55,275 nt of DNA, from contig JAAYSV010000055.1 in assembly GCA_012518215.1 (NCBI GenBank), positions 1 to 55,275 on the forward strand, read 5' to 3'. The notes below the pieces were generated by a model. It was not told the origin of the DNA. It saw nothing but the letters and a program-made list of their open reading frames with translations, and did not search any database. Within the stretch, counting starts at the first letter, position 1; each line of letters opens with the position of its first letter. Made by a program: the position numbers and the translations under genes. The DNA is from Bacillota bacterium (lineage in GTDB: Bacteria; Bacillota; Dethiobacteria; DTU022; PWGO01). Shown here in pieces: positions 20,848-29,992 of this stretch.

Positions 20848-22251
20848 CTATTCCGGATCGGATTGTTCGAGTGAAGGAAGAAACGCTTCGCGGGCGGCAG
20901 CCAGCTGTTTTTTCAAAGCCGCCTCGGCCACACCGCCCCTGATCGAACGGGCTTCGGTGCTCATGTACGGATCAAGAAGTTTCCCCATTCTGTCAGCATC
21001 GAGAGAGGGATGGAAGCGGTGCAGTTCATCGGTGGTCAATTCACCCAGGGTTCTGCCATGCTCCCGGCTGTAAGCGACCATCCTGCCCACCAGATGGTGG
21101 GAGTCCCGGAACGGAACCCCGCGGGTAACGAGGTAATCGGCAATATCCGTTGCCATGGCCGACACATCCCGGGCCGATTCTTCCATTCTTGCCGTGTTGA
21201 AACGGGCGGTGCGCAGCATCTCCCGGGTCAGCAAGAGGGCCGGTTTCAAGGTGTCGATGGCATCGAATACTCCTTCCTTGTCCTCCTGCATATCCCGGTT
21301 GTAGCTGAGGGGCAATCCCTTCATCGTCGTCAACAATCCGATGAGGCTGCCAAAAACACGGCCGGTTTTTCCTCTTGCCAGCTCGGCGATGTCCGGGTTC
21401 TTCTTCTGGGGCATGAGGCTGCTCCCGGTGGCGTAAGCATCGTCCATCTCCATGAATCCAAATTCGGCCGACGACCAGAGTACCAGTTCCTCGCCGATAC
21501 GGCTCAGGTGCATCATGCATATCGAGGCAAATGAAAGGAATTCAAGCAGGTAATCGCGGTCGCTGACGGCATCGATGCTGTTCTCGTAAAGTTCCGCAAA
21601 TCCGAGGCGTGCAGCCACCCGTTCCCGGTCAAGCGGGAAACCGCTTCCGGCCAGGGCACCGGCTCCCAGGGGCATGATGTCCGCCCGCCGGTAAGCCCCG
21701 CGCAGCCGCTCACGGTCCCGTTGAAACATCCAGAAATAGGACAGAAGGTGATGGGCGAAACGCACCGGCTGGGCTCGCTGCAGGTGGGTGTATCCCGGCA
21801 TCAACGTCCCGATGTGGACGGCGGCCAGATCGCAGATCGTCTGCTGCAATTCATTCAGGAGTCGATCGATAGACCCTGTTTCTTTCTTGATGTAAAGGTG
21901 CATATCCAGCGCCACCTGGTCGTTGCGGCTTCTCCCCGTGTGCAATTTGCCCCCCGTCTCCCCGATTTTCTCGCAGAGGCGGTTCTCGATGTACATGTGA
22001 ATATCCTCGTAAGAATGATCCGCTTCAAATTCTCCCGCTTCAATCTCCGCCCTGATCTCTTTCAGCCCGCCGGAGATGGCGGCCATCTCCTCCGCGGTGA
22101 TGATCCCCGCTGCGGCGAGGGCATCGACATGTGCCAGGCTGCCCTCGATATCCACCTCCGCCAATCGGCAGTCGAAGTGGATGGAGGCGGAAAACCTCTC
22201 CACTTCGGGATCGGTCTGGCGGTCAAAACGACCGCCCCACGGTTTTTTCAT
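20848..22251 (-). CDS. argH: Argininosuccinate lyase
   Basis: This 467-residue enzyme of the fumarase/aspartase superfamily cleaves argininosuccinate to arginine and fumarate, the last step of arginine synthesis. Characteristic sequence includes WGGRFDRQTDPEVERFSAS at the start, TGRSRNDQVALDMHLY, the histidine-containing GYTHLQRAQPVRFAHHLL and the superfamily signature GSSLMPQKKNPDIAELARGK with the catalytic flexible-loop serines. GGAGG lies eight bases before the ATG. It is the last gene of the T-box-controlled arg operon, 33 bases after argG. Length and motifs are standard. Confidence 0.97.
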   Translation of the reverse strand: MKKPWGGRFDRQTDPEVERFSASIHFDCRLAEVDIEGSLAHVDALAAAGIITAEEMAAISGGLKEIRAEIEAGEFEADHSYEDIHMYIENRLCEKIGETGGKLHTGRSRNDQVALDMHLYIKKETGSIDRLLNELQQTICDLAAVHIGTLMPGYTHLQRAQPVRFAHHLLSYFWMFQRDRERLRGAYRRADIMPLGAGALAGSGFPLDRERVAARLGFAELYENSIDAVSDRDYLLEFLSFASICMMHLSRIGEELVLWSSAEFGFMEMDDAYATGSSLMPQKKNPDIAELARGKTGRVFGSLIGLLTTMKGLPLSYNRDMQEDKEGVFDAIDTLKPALLLTREMLRTARFNTARMEESARDVSAMATDIADYLVTRGVPFRDSHHLVGRMVAYSREHGRTLGELTTDELHRFHPSLDADRMGKLLDPYMSTEARSIRGGVAEAALKKQLAAAREAFLPSLEQSDPE

Positions 22252-22284
22252 GACAATCGCCTCCTTCTGCCCCTTGCGAAACTT

Positions 22285-23493
22285 TCATTCTTCTTTCTCT
22301 CTATGCATACCCCATATCTTCAATGGCAGGCCGAAAAGGTTGATAAAACCCTCGGCATCTTTCTGGTCGTAGAGCGAATCTTCTTCGAATGTGGCCAGCT
22401 CGGGGTTGTAGAGGGTATGGGGCGACTTCCTGCCCACGACCATGATATTCCCCTTGTAGAGTTTCAGCTTGACGGTGCCGCTTACCCGTTCCTGGGTAAA
22501 ATTGAAGAAAGCATCCAGGGCTTCCCGCAAGGGGCTGTACCATTGTCCGTAGTAGATCAGTTCGGCATATTTCAGGGCCAGATGTTCCTTGAAATGCAAT
22601 GTGTCACGGTCGATGCAGAGATGCTCCAGTTCCCGGTGGGCAAAGGTCAGAAGGGTGCCGGCCGGGGTCTCGTAGACACCGCGCGACTTCATCCCCACCA
22701 GCCTGTTTTCCACCAGGTCGGCCCGTCCGATCCCATGCCTGCCCGCCAGTTCGTTGAGCCCCTCGATCATCGCCACCGGCGTCTCCCGCCGACCGTTCAC
22801 GGAAACCGGGATGCCTTTTTCCCACTCGATCTCCACTGTACACGGTTCATCGGGAGCCTCCTGCGGTGAGCAGGTGAGCAGGAACATCTCCCCGTCCGGT
22901 TCGTTCCAGGGGTCTTCCAGCACTCCCCCCTCGAAGCTGAGGTGCCAGAGGTTGCGATCCATGCTGTAAGGTTTGGCAGCAGTCACGGGCACGGGTATTT
23001 CATGCGCAGCAGCGTAAGCCAGGGCATCGCTGCGGGAACGGATCGTCCATTCCCTCCAGGGAGCGATGATCTTCAGATGCGGGGCCAGCGCCTTCAGGGT
23101 CAGCTCGAAGCGCACCTGGTCATTCCCCTTGCCGGTGGCCCCGTGAGCAACGGCTGTCGCCCCCACACGTCTGGCCACTTCCGCAAGTTTCCTGGCGATA
23201 ACCGGCCGCGCGATGGCCGTTCCCAGAAGATATTTCCCCTCGTAGACAGCTCCCGATCTGAGCATCGGGTATATGAAATCGGTTACAAATTCTTCACGGA
23301 CATCTTCAATGTATGCTTCGGCGGCACCGGTACGCAGGGCTTTCTCCACCAATCCCTCCAGTTCGGCAGAGCCCTGGCCGACATCGACGGCAACGGCAAC
23401 GGCATCATAACCGTAATGCTCTTCGAGCCATTTCAAAATTACCGAGGTGTCAAGGCCTCCCGAATAGGCAACAACCACCTTCTCACGCTTCAT
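22285..23493 (-). CDS. argG: Argininosuccinate synthase
   Basis: This 402-residue ATP-dependent ligase joins citrulline and aspartate to argininosuccinate. The N-terminal PP-loop [11 protein letters not shown] is intact, as are [15 protein letters not shown] and [15 protein letters not shown], typical of ArgG. An AAGGAG sequence precedes the ATG by about nine bases. The gene follows argF by 134 bases, the longest gap inside the arg operon, in which I see no terminator. It precedes argH by 33 bases. Confidence 0.97.
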   Translation of the reverse strand: MKREKVVVAYSGGLDTSVILKWLEEHYGYDAVAVAVDVGQGSAELEGLVEKALRTGAAEAYIEDVREEFVTDFIYPMLRSGAVYEGKYLLGTAIARPVIARKLAEVARRVGATAVAHGATGKGNDQVRFELTLKALAPHLKIIAPWREWTIRSRSDALAYAAAHEIPVPVTAAKPYSMDRNLWHLSFEGGVLEDPWNEPDGEMFLLTCSPQEAPDEPCTVEIEWEKGIPVSVNGRRETPVAMIEGLNELAGRHGIGRADLVENRLVGMKSRGVYETPAGTLLTFAHRELEHLCIDRDTLHFKEHLALKYAELIYYGQWYSPLREALDAFFNFTQERVSGTVKLKLYKGNIMVVGRKSPHTLYNPELATFEEDSLYDQKDAEGFINLFGLPLKIWGMHREKEE

Positions 23494-23627
23494 CTTCTGC
23501 CATCTCCTTTCCTTTCAGGGGGTAAATTCCCGCCCCGCCCCGGGTCGATTCCGCAACCATTCCCCTGCAAATCGGCCCTTCTGTCATTCATCTTTTCTGT
23601 TTATATTTTTTCGCCTTCCGTTTTTTC

Positions 23628-24578
23628 TTACATGATGAGCGCCATCAATGCCTTCTGAACATGTAAACGATTCTCGGCCTGATCGAAGACCACCGATGAA
23701 GATGATTCCAGCACCTCGGCGGTGATCTCCTCGCCACGGTTGGCCGGCAGGCAGTGCATGACGATAGCCCCGGGTTCGGCCCTGTCAAGGAGGGCCCGGT
23801 CAAGCCGGTAGTGCTGCAATCTTCTCCGGCGTTCTTCCTGCTCGGTTTCCCGCCCCATGCTGGTCCAGACATCGGTGTAGAGAACCCCGGCCCCGCGGAC
23901 TGCTTCCTGCGGATTGTCCGTAACCTCTATCTCTCCCCCCGTTTTCTCGCCCTCTTCACGCGCCCACGACAGTATTTCCGGCAACGGCGTGTAACCCTCC
24001 GGCGCACAGATCGTTATCTGCATACCCATCCTGCTGCAAGCAACCAGGAGGGAATGAGCCACGTTGCTGCCCCCGTCGCCCATGAAAACAATCTTGCCCG
24101 CCCTCAGGGCACCCCTGTGTTCGATGATGGTCATCAGGTCGGCCAGTGCCTGGCAAGGATGGAAAAGATCGGTCAGCCCGTTGATAACCGGAACGGACGC
24201 CCACTCTGCCAGTTCCACAACTTCACCGTGGTCAAAAGTACGGATCATGATCCCGTCAAGATAGCGGGAGAGGGTGTGAGCTGTATCCCGGATGGGTTCC
24301 CCCCGCCCCATCTGCAGATCCTGGGTGCTCAGGAAAAGGGCAAAACCCCCGAGCTGGAACATGCCCACCTCGAATGACACACGTGTCCTGGTTGATGGTT
24401 TCTGGAAGACCATACCCAGCGTTCTGCCTTCAAGAAAGCGGTGAGGGATCCCGTTCTTTCGCTCATTTTTCAGATCTGCAGCCAGGGAGAGTATCCCGCC
24501 GATCTCCGCCGGGGAGAAATCCTGCAGGCTGAGAAAATCCCGGCCCTGCAACTGCACCCGATATTCATGATAAGACAT
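23628..24578 (-). CDS. argF: Ornithine carbamoyltransferase
   Basis: This 316-residue enzyme condenses carbamoyl phosphate and ornithine to citrulline. Binding motifs are complete: STRTR for carbamoyl phosphate, HPCQALADL, and HCLPANRGEE with the catalytic cysteine. The start was set at 24578, nine bases after GGAGGAG; the first ATG in the frame is directly abutted to that site and is less likely. It follows argD by 18 bases. No carAB genes are in the window, so carbamoyl phosphate must come from genes elsewhere. Confidence 0.96.
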   Translation of the reverse strand: MSYHEYRVQLQGRDFLSLQDFSPAEIGGILSLAADLKNERKNGIPHRFLEGRTLGMVFQKPSTRTRVSFEVGMFQLGGFALFLSTQDLQMGRGEPIRDTAHTLSRYLDGIMIRTFDHGEVVELAEWASVPVINGLTDLFHPCQALADLMTIIEHRGALRAGKIVFMGDGGSNVAHSLLVACSRMGMQITICAPEGYTPLPEILSWAREEGEKTGGEIEVTDNPQEAVRGAGVLYTDVWTSMGRETEQEERRRRLQHYRLDRALLDRAEPGAIVMHCLPANRGEEITAEVLESSSSVVFDQAENRLHVQKALMALIM

Positions 24579-24596
24579 CCTTTCCATCTCCTCCCG

Positions 24597-25811
24597 TCAC
24601 TTTATGGCCGCAAGGGCACCGTTGAAGATATCCATGAACAGTGCCAGGTCTTCCTCGTCGATGATCAGGGGGGGAAGCAGGCGGATGATCGATTCCCCGA
24701 TAGCATTGATGAGCAGCCCCTTCTCCTGGCACTCCCTCTGGATGCGCACCGCCCCGGGAACGGTGAGTTCCATGGCCAACATCAGGCCCTTCCCCCTTGT
24801 TTCCGCGATCAGATCGGGATTTTTCTTCTTGAGCCCGTGCAGGTATTCCTGCAAGAGCCCCCCTATCCGGGTAACTTCCTGCAAAAAGTTTTTCTTCAGC
24901 ATAGTCTGCAAGACGGCCACGGCCACCCGGCAAGCCAGAGGATTGCCGCCAAAAGTGGAGGCATGATCGCCGGGCCCCAGCCCCTGCGCCAGATCTTCGC
25001 GCACGATCATGGCCCCGATGGGAACACCTCCGGCAAGGGCCTTCGCCGCGGTCATGATATCCGGTTCCACCCCGTAACCTTCATAAGCCCAGAGAGAACC
25101 GGTACGCCCCATGCCGCATTGCACTTCATCGAAGATCAGCAAAATTCCTTCATTGTCACACAGTTTGCGCAACTTGCCCAGGAAATCGGCATCCGCCGGA
25201 TATACACCCGCCTCGCCCTGGATCGGCTCGATCATTATTGCGCAGGTGTCTTTATCTACCAGTTGCTCGAACGAGGCGATGTCATTGAACCGGGCATACA
25301 TGAAGCCGCCGGGCAGCGGATGAAAACCTTCATGATAGCGATCCTGGGCCGTGGCAGTGACCGTGGCCAGGGTGCGCCCGTGGAAAGAACGCTCCGCGGT
25401 GATGATTTTGTATTTGTGGTCGCCGCACTTTTTCTTGCTGTACTTTCGTGCCAGCTTGATGGCCGCCTCGTTGGCTTCCGCCCCGCTGTTGGCCAGGAAA
25501 ACGCGGTCGCCAAAAGAATGTTTTGCCAGCAAGGCTGCCAGTTCAACCTGGGGCTCGCTGTAGTAGAGATTGGAAGTGTGGATCAGTTTTCCGGCCTGAT
25601 CCTGCAAGGCCTTGACGATGGCCGGATGAGCATGACCCAACGAATTGACGGCCAGCCCGCTGACAAAATCAAGGTATTTGCGGCCGGATTCGTCCCATAC
25701 ATAGCTTCCGCGACCCCTGGTAATGAGGATATTTCGTTCCGGATCCCGCCGATATGTATTGATCATATGCCGGGCTTCCAGATCCTTGATCGCAGACAAT
25801 TTGTTTTTCAT
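24597..25811 (-). CDS. argD: Acetylornithine aminotransferase
   Basis: This 404-residue class III PLP aminotransferase converts N-acetylglutamate 5-semialdehyde to N-acetylornithine using glutamate. Motifs include ANSGAEANEAAIKLARKYS for PLP phosphate binding, FHGRTLATVTAT, LIFDEVQCGMGRTG and the lysine region MTAAKALAGGVPIGAM, where K forms the Schiff base. The ATG overlaps the argB stop (TGATG); a GTG one codon earlier is equally well spaced from AGGA and may be used. In related organisms the same enzyme can also act on succinyl-diaminopimelate. Confidence 0.95.
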   Translation of the reverse strand: MKNKLSAIKDLEARHMINTYRRDPERNILITRGRGSYVWDESGRKYLDFVSGLAVNSLGHAHPAIVKALQDQAGKLIHTSNLYYSEPQVELAALLAKHSFGDRVFLANSGAEANEAAIKLARKYSKKKCGDHKYKIITAERSFHGRTLATVTATAQDRYHEGFHPLPGGFMYARFNDIASFEQLVDKDTCAIMIEPIQGEAGVYPADADFLGKLRKLCDNEGILLIFDEVQCGMGRTGSLWAYEGYGVEPDIMTAAKALAGGVPIGAMIVREDLAQGLGPGDHASTFGGNPLACRVAVAVLQTMLKKNFLQEVTRIGGLLQEYLHGLKKKNPDLIAETRGKGLMLAMELTVPGAVRIQRECQEKGLLINAIGESIIRLLPPLIIDEEDLALFMDIFNGALAAIK

Positions 25812-26740
25812 CACAATTCTTCATCCTTTCCGTGCTTTTCTCCTACCACCATGGTGCCGATCCCTTCATCGGTAAAGATCTCCAGCAAAAGGGAGTGATG
25901 CGTGCGGCCATCGATGATATGAGTGCGCAAAACACCGTTCTCCAGTGCCCTCAAGCATGCCTGAACCTTGGGGATCATCCCCTCGTTGATACGGCCGTCG
26001 GCGATCATCTGTGTGGCGGACTTCCTGTCAAGAATGGAGATAAGGTTTTGGTGTTCCCCGTTGGGGTCAGCCATGATCCCCTCGATGTTGGTCAACAGTA
26101 TGAGTTTTTCCGCTTTCAATGCCGACGCCAGTTCGCCGGCGGCGCAATCAGCATTTATATTCAATCCTTCGTGCCTTTTGCTATCGACCCCGATGGAGGA
26201 GACCACGGGGATATAGTCCTGGCGGATGAGAGCATCAATGATATCTGCATTCACAGTGCTGATCTCCCCGACCAGGCCCAGGTCGACGAGCTCCTCTTCT
26301 CCGTTCACGGTGATCTTCTGCGGTGGCAGGCGGTCGGCAACAAACATGTTGGCATCCCGGCCGCTGAGACCGACGGCTTTGCCACCATGGCTGTTGATCA
26401 GGCTGACGATCTCGCGGTTCACCTTGCCGCTGAGCACCATCTCGGCCAGTTCCATCGTCTCCGCGTCGGTGACCCGCAGCCCCCCTGCAAAGACGGATTC
26501 CTTGTTTATTTTCCTGCTCCACCTGTTTATTTCCTTCCCCCCGCCATGCACCAGGACGGGGTTGATCCCGATGTATTTCAGCAGGATGATATCCACGGCC
26601 ACCTTCTCTTTCAGTTCTTCATTGATCATGGCATGGCCGCCGTACTTGATCACAAAGGTTTTTCCCGCAAATTTACGGATGTAAGGCAGCGACTCCACAA
26701 GCACCTCGGCTTTGGCAATGAGTTTCTCCACAGGCACCAT
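25811..26740 (-). CDS. argB: Acetylglutamate kinase
   Basis: This 309-residue amino acid kinase phosphorylates N-acetylglutamate. It has the KYGGHAM nucleotide-binding start, VHGGGKEINRW, the substrate-binding region VGLSGRDANMF and LLTNIEGIMADP. The N-terminal helix that precedes the fold (LIAKAEVLVESLPYIRKF) is the type found in hexameric, arginine-inhibited enzymes, so feedback inhibition by arginine is likely though inferred. The start at 26740 follows GGAGGG; 19 further codons upstream have no such site. The stop overlaps the argD start. Confidence 0.96.
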   Translation of the reverse strand: MVPVEKLIAKAEVLVESLPYIRKFAGKTFVIKYGGHAMINEELKEKVAVDIILLKYIGINPVLVHGGGKEINRWSRKINKESVFAGGLRVTDAETMELAEMVLSGKVNREIVSLINSHGGKAVGLSGRDANMFVADRLPPQKITVNGEEELVDLGLVGEISTVNADIIDALIRQDYIPVVSSIGVDSKRHEGLNINADCAAGELASALKAEKLILLTNIEGIMADPNGEHQNLISILDRKSATQMIADGRINEGMIPKVQACLRALENGVLRTHIIDGRTHHSLLLEIFTDEGIGTMVVGEKHGKDEEL

Positions 26741-26810
26741 CTTTATTCCATCCCTCCGTTTTATCTTGCATCCCATTCGGCAATCCTTCCCCGACATGAT
26801 TCCACATCAT

Positions 26811-28040
26811 TCAGGTTCGGTAACAGCTGTTTATCTTGACGTACTCGTGGCTGAGATCGTTGCCCCAGGTGCGGATCTCCTCCGAACCTGCATGAAGGTC
26901 TATGGTCATGGCGATCTTTTTTCTTCGGAGATACCCGATCAGTTCCTTCTCGTCAAAATCCGCCTGTTGCCCGGCGGCAGCGACCTTGAAAGGCCCGATA
27001 TACAGTTCCGCCTCCCGCGGATTGAAATCAACTCCCGCATAGCCCATCGCCGCCAGGATCCTGCCCCAGTTGGCATCTTCCCCGAAAAAGGCGGTCTTGA
27101 CCAGAAGGGAATTGAGCACGGCCCGGGCAAGGGCACGCGCATTTTCAAATGTGGCCGCCCCTTTCACCGTGAGATCCAGCACCTTGGTAACCCCCTCGCC
27201 ATCGGCGGCGATGAGATAGGAGAGGGAGCGGCAGGTCTGCAGCAATGACTCGCGGAAAAGATCATATTCCGGGCCTTCGGTTTCAATATTGATGCCCGCA
27301 GCGCCGTTGGCCAGAAGCAGAACCATATCGTTGGTAGAGGTATCTCCATCAACCGAAACCAGGTTGAAAGTGCGCTCCACTGCCTCCAGCAAGGCTTTCT
27401 GCAGCAGGCCGCCCGGCATGGAGATGTCGGTGGTGATAAAAGCAAGCATGGTCGCCATGTCGGGGCAGATCATCCCCGAACCCTTGGCCATCCCTCCGAC
27501 AACCGCCTTTTTTGCACCGATCTGCAGGTGCAGAGCCATTTTCTTCTCCACCCTGTCCGTGGTCATTATGGCCCGGGCAGCATCATCCCCGCCCCGGGTG
27601 GTGGCATTCAATTTCTCAACCGCATGCCCGATCCCCTCCCGGATCCGCTCCATGGGCAGCCGCTGGCCGATAACCCCCGTGGAGGCAACGAGCACTGCAT
27701 CTGCAGGTATGGAAAGTTCCGCAGCAGCGAGGGCCGCCATCTCCTCGGCATCGCGGTAACCGGCATCGCCCACACAGGCGTTGGCATTGCCGCTGTTTAC
27801 AACCACGGCACTGATGGGATTACCGATCCGGCTCCGGCTGATCTCCACCGGTGCCGCCCTGAAAAGATTGCGGGTAAAGGTACCGGCTGCCGCCGCCGGC
27901 TTCTCCGAAAATATGAGGGCCAGATCCTTGCTGGAACCGTTGTCTTTCTTCAGGCCGCAGTAAATACCGGAAGCCTTGAATCCCCGGGGAGAGGTGATCC
28001 CCCCGTCAGGTATTTTTTTGATTTTGAAGTCTGCGTTCAT
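26811..28040 (-). CDS. argJ: Bifunctional ornithine acetyltransferase / N-acetylglutamate synthase
   Basis: This 409-residue ArgJ transfers the acetyl group from N-acetylornithine to glutamate, closing the acetyl cycle, and may also make N-acetylglutamate from acetyl-CoA. The autocleavage region MAKGSGMICPDMATMLAF is present, with self-processing expected between A and T of MATML to give alpha and beta chains. The VSVDGDTSTNDM block is also typical. A GAGGAG ribosome binding site precedes the ATG. No argA or argE is needed in this pathway, which agrees with their absence from the operon. Confidence 0.96.
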   Translation of the reverse strand: MNADFKIKKIPDGGITSPRGFKASGIYCGLKKDNGSSKDLALIFSEKPAAAAGTFTRNLFRAAPVEISRSRIGNPISAVVVNSGNANACVGDAGYRDAEEMAALAAAELSIPADAVLVASTGVIGQRLPMERIREGIGHAVEKLNATTRGGDDAARAIMTTDRVEKKMALHLQIGAKKAVVGGMAKGSGMICPDMATMLAFITTDISMPGGLLQKALLEAVERTFNLVSVDGDTSTNDMVLLLANGAAGINIETEGPEYDLFRESLLQTCRSLSYLIAADGEGVTKVLDLTVKGAATFENARALARAVLNSLLVKTAFFGEDANWGRILAAMGYAGVDFNPREAELYIGPFKVAAAGQQADFDEKELIGYLRRKKIAMTIDLHAGSEEIRTWGNDLSHEYVKINSCYRT

Positions 28041-28084
28041 TTCTTCTCCTCGCTTTCACGGTGTGGGACACAACCGGACATCCG

Positions 28085-29191
28085 CTAGGGGGTCAATGCC
28101 GTGTTCCGCAAACCGCTTTCCTCGGGCCAGCCGCACATGATATTCATGTTCTGCACCGCCTGCCCGGAGGCCCCCTTGACCAGGTTATCGATGGCTGAAA
28201 CCAGGATCAGTTTCCCCGTGCGGCTGTCCTTGCACAGGGAGAGAAAACAGAAATTGCTGCCCTGCACCCAGCGGGTTTCGGGCAACAGGGGCGGCTCCAT
28301 CACCTTCACGAACGGTTCCCCGCGGTAAAATGAACGGTAGCCGTCAAGGAAATTCCCCGGATCGTCTTCCCCGCGCGGGGTAACGTAGATGGTTGACAGG
28401 ATCCCCCTGCTCATCGGGGCCAGATGGGGGGTAAACAGGATCTGTACCGGCCCGCGCCCATCCGGAGAGGCACCCCCGTCAATATCTTTCCCGTTCAAAC
28501 GTACAGAGGCCAGTTCCTGCTCTATCTCGGGCGTATGCTGGTGAGTGGCTATGCGGTAAGCCTTGAAGTTCTCGTTGCACTCGGGATAATGAAATGGCTG
28601 GCGGGGAGACCTTCCCGCTCCGGACACACCCGATTTGGCATCGATGATAATATCATCCGTGCCGATCAGATCAGCGGCCATCAACGGGGCCAGTGCCAGG
28701 ATGATCCCGGTGGGATAACAACCGGGGTTGGCCACCAGCCTCGCCGCGGCAATTTCTTTCCGGTAAAGCTCCGGCATCCCGTAAACGGCCTCTTCCAGAA
28801 ACTCGGGACAGGGATGCGTTCGCTCATACCATTGTGGATAGAGACTCGCGTCCTTGAGCCTGAAATCGGCGCTGAGATCGACAACGCGGAAATCGCGTTC
28901 CAGCAGGGCAGGTACCACTTCCATGGATTTGCCATGTGGCAGGGCACAGAAGACCAGATCCGTTTCGGCCGGAATATCATCGACCTTCAATCCCGAGCAG
29001 GTCAGTTTCGCCGCCCCCGACAGATGGGGGTGAACAGCATCAAGCTTCTGCCCTTTGAATCTCTCCGAACTGACAAAGACAACTTCCGCGCCGGGGTGAG
29101 CAAGGAGCAGGCGCATGAGCTCCATACCCGTGTAACCGGTTACCCCCAGCACCGCTATTTTTTTCTTCCCGATCATTTTTTCTTCAGCCAT
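28085..29191 (-). CDS. argC: N-acetyl-gamma-glutamyl-phosphate reductase
   Basis: This 368-residue NADPH-dependent reductase converts N-acetylglutamyl phosphate to the semialdehyde. It shows the Rossmann start IAVLGVTGYTGMELMRLL, the catalytic cysteine in VANPGCYPTGIILALAPL and the histidine-containing HQHTPEIEQ and FTPHLAPMSRGIL segments. The ATG at 29191 is preceded by GGAGG at six bases; the upstream 23 codons of open frame belong to the T-box terminator region. It is the first gene of the arg operon and directly follows the T-box leader. Confidence 0.96.
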   Translation of the reverse strand: MAEEKMIGKKKIAVLGVTGYTGMELMRLLLAHPGAEVVFVSSERFKGQKLDAVHPHLSGAAKLTCSGLKVDDIPAETDLVFCALPHGKSMEVVPALLERDFRVVDLSADFRLKDASLYPQWYERTHPCPEFLEEAVYGMPELYRKEIAAARLVANPGCYPTGIILALAPLMAADLIGTDDIIIDAKSGVSGAGRSPRQPFHYPECNENFKAYRIATHQHTPEIEQELASVRLNGKDIDGGASPDGRGPVQILFTPHLAPMSRGILSTIYVTPRGEDDPGNFLDGYRSFYRGEPFVKVMEPPLLPETRWVQGSNFCFLSLCKDSRTGKLILVSAIDNLVKGASGQAVQNMNIMCGWPEESGLRNTALTP

Positions 29192-29205
29192 CTCATTCCT
29201 CCTGC

Positions 29206-29520
29206 AATAAAAATAAAGCCTCTCTCCTGCAAAGGACGAGAGACTTGCTCGCGGTACCACCTTTATTGGCCCGGGAGAAGATGACTTCCCCCGTGACCCC
29301 CTCGATTTTACCCGGCCACAGATAGCGGCGGATAAAACTTGATAACGGCAAGCGCCGACGTCTGCCTACACACCGTGATGGCTTCGGCAGAGTTACTCGG
29401 GGGTGCGCTTCGACATCCGGACAGGCACCGGGCTTCCACCCTCCCCGGCTCGCTTGGCCCGTCTGGGGATGCTACTCTCCCCGTCATTGATGTTTTTTTA
29501 TTATTTTAAAATGTAAAGAT
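29206..29520 (-). promoter_or_regulatory. T-box leader with arginine (CGC) specifier controlling the arg operon
   Basis: This tRNA-sensing riboregulator lies directly upstream of argC. Stem I begins with GGGGAGAGTAGC, and its 3' side carries GAAG, then CGC at 29405-29407, then ACC, the position where T-boxes hold the specifier codon. CGC is an arginine codon, matching the operon. The T-box sequence AAAGGTGGTACCGCGAG is at about 29248-29264, with the TGGT bulge (29256-29259) that would pair with the ACCA end of uncharged tRNA-Arg. The competing terminator is a stem of CTCTC/GAGAG plus TCC/GGA with one bulged base (29220-29242), followed by a T-rich tract. AAAGG can pair with CCTTT to form the antiterminator. 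Uncharged tRNA-Arg should therefore turn the operon on. Confidence 0.92.
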
Positions 29521-29527
29521 GTAAAAC

Positions 29528-29556
29528 ATTTTATCACTTGTGTCTGCAGATTGCAA
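29528..29556 (-). promoter_or_regulatory. Promoter of the T-box/arg operon
   Basis: TTGCAA (29551-29556) and TAAAAT (29528-29533) on the minus strand are 17 bases apart, close to the sigma-A consensus. Transcription would start near 29521, at the 5' end of the T-box leader. Confidence 0.7.
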
Positions 29557-29608
29557 GCCCGATCTGAACATTTCACCCGCTCCGTTTGCAAGGTGGAAAG
29601 TCACTAGA

Positions 29609-29661
29609 AGGGGATTCTTCGGTCGCCCTGAAAAGCAGGGCTCCCTCTGAATGACAGGTAG
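29609..29661 (+). repeat. Dispersed repeat copy R1
   Basis: The copy reads GGGGATTCTTCGGTCGCCCT and then a GCCCTGAAAAGCAGGGC hairpin, ending in TCTGAATGACAGGTAG. The same unit occurs in the opposite orientation at 33860 and 34069, and its ends are shared with R2 and R3. It sits just upstream of the arg promoter. Confidence 0.85.
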
Positions 29662-29697
29662 ACCACTTTTATCAGGCAGGTAGTAAGCGGTGTTCAA

Positions 29698-29843
29698 GGA
29701 GGGTATTCTTCGGTCGCCTGCGGCCCCTCTAAATTTCCACGCGTTACCCGCACCACGATAAACGGAAATTATTTCTTCCGGGTGCATATTTTTGCTGGAG
29801 TTCATTTATTTCCATAGCAATAACAGACAGGAATGACAGGTAG
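29698..29843 (+). repeat. Long dispersed repeat copy R2 (left arm of an inverted pair)
   Basis: About 146 bases that match 33690-33823 in reverse orientation along nearly the whole length. They share the ends TATTCTTCGGTCGCCTGC and ATGACAGGTAG and an internal block containing CGCGTTACCCGCACC and GGAGTTCATTTATTTCCATA. I judge identity at well over 80% by eye, with one small insertion near the right end. No transposase is encoded. The remainder of 29557-29992 shows no gene. Confidence 0.85.
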
Positions 29844-29992
29844 TAGAAACGCAGCCGCTCGCTGGAAAGATAGTAGTAGAAAAGGGCTCACCCCCCCTGT
29901 CAGGCAGGCAACCGTTGCCACGTAACACGCAGGCATCTTCTTCCGGGGAACATCGATCGCATCCCGGTTCATGCTTGTTCGACTTCCGGGGT

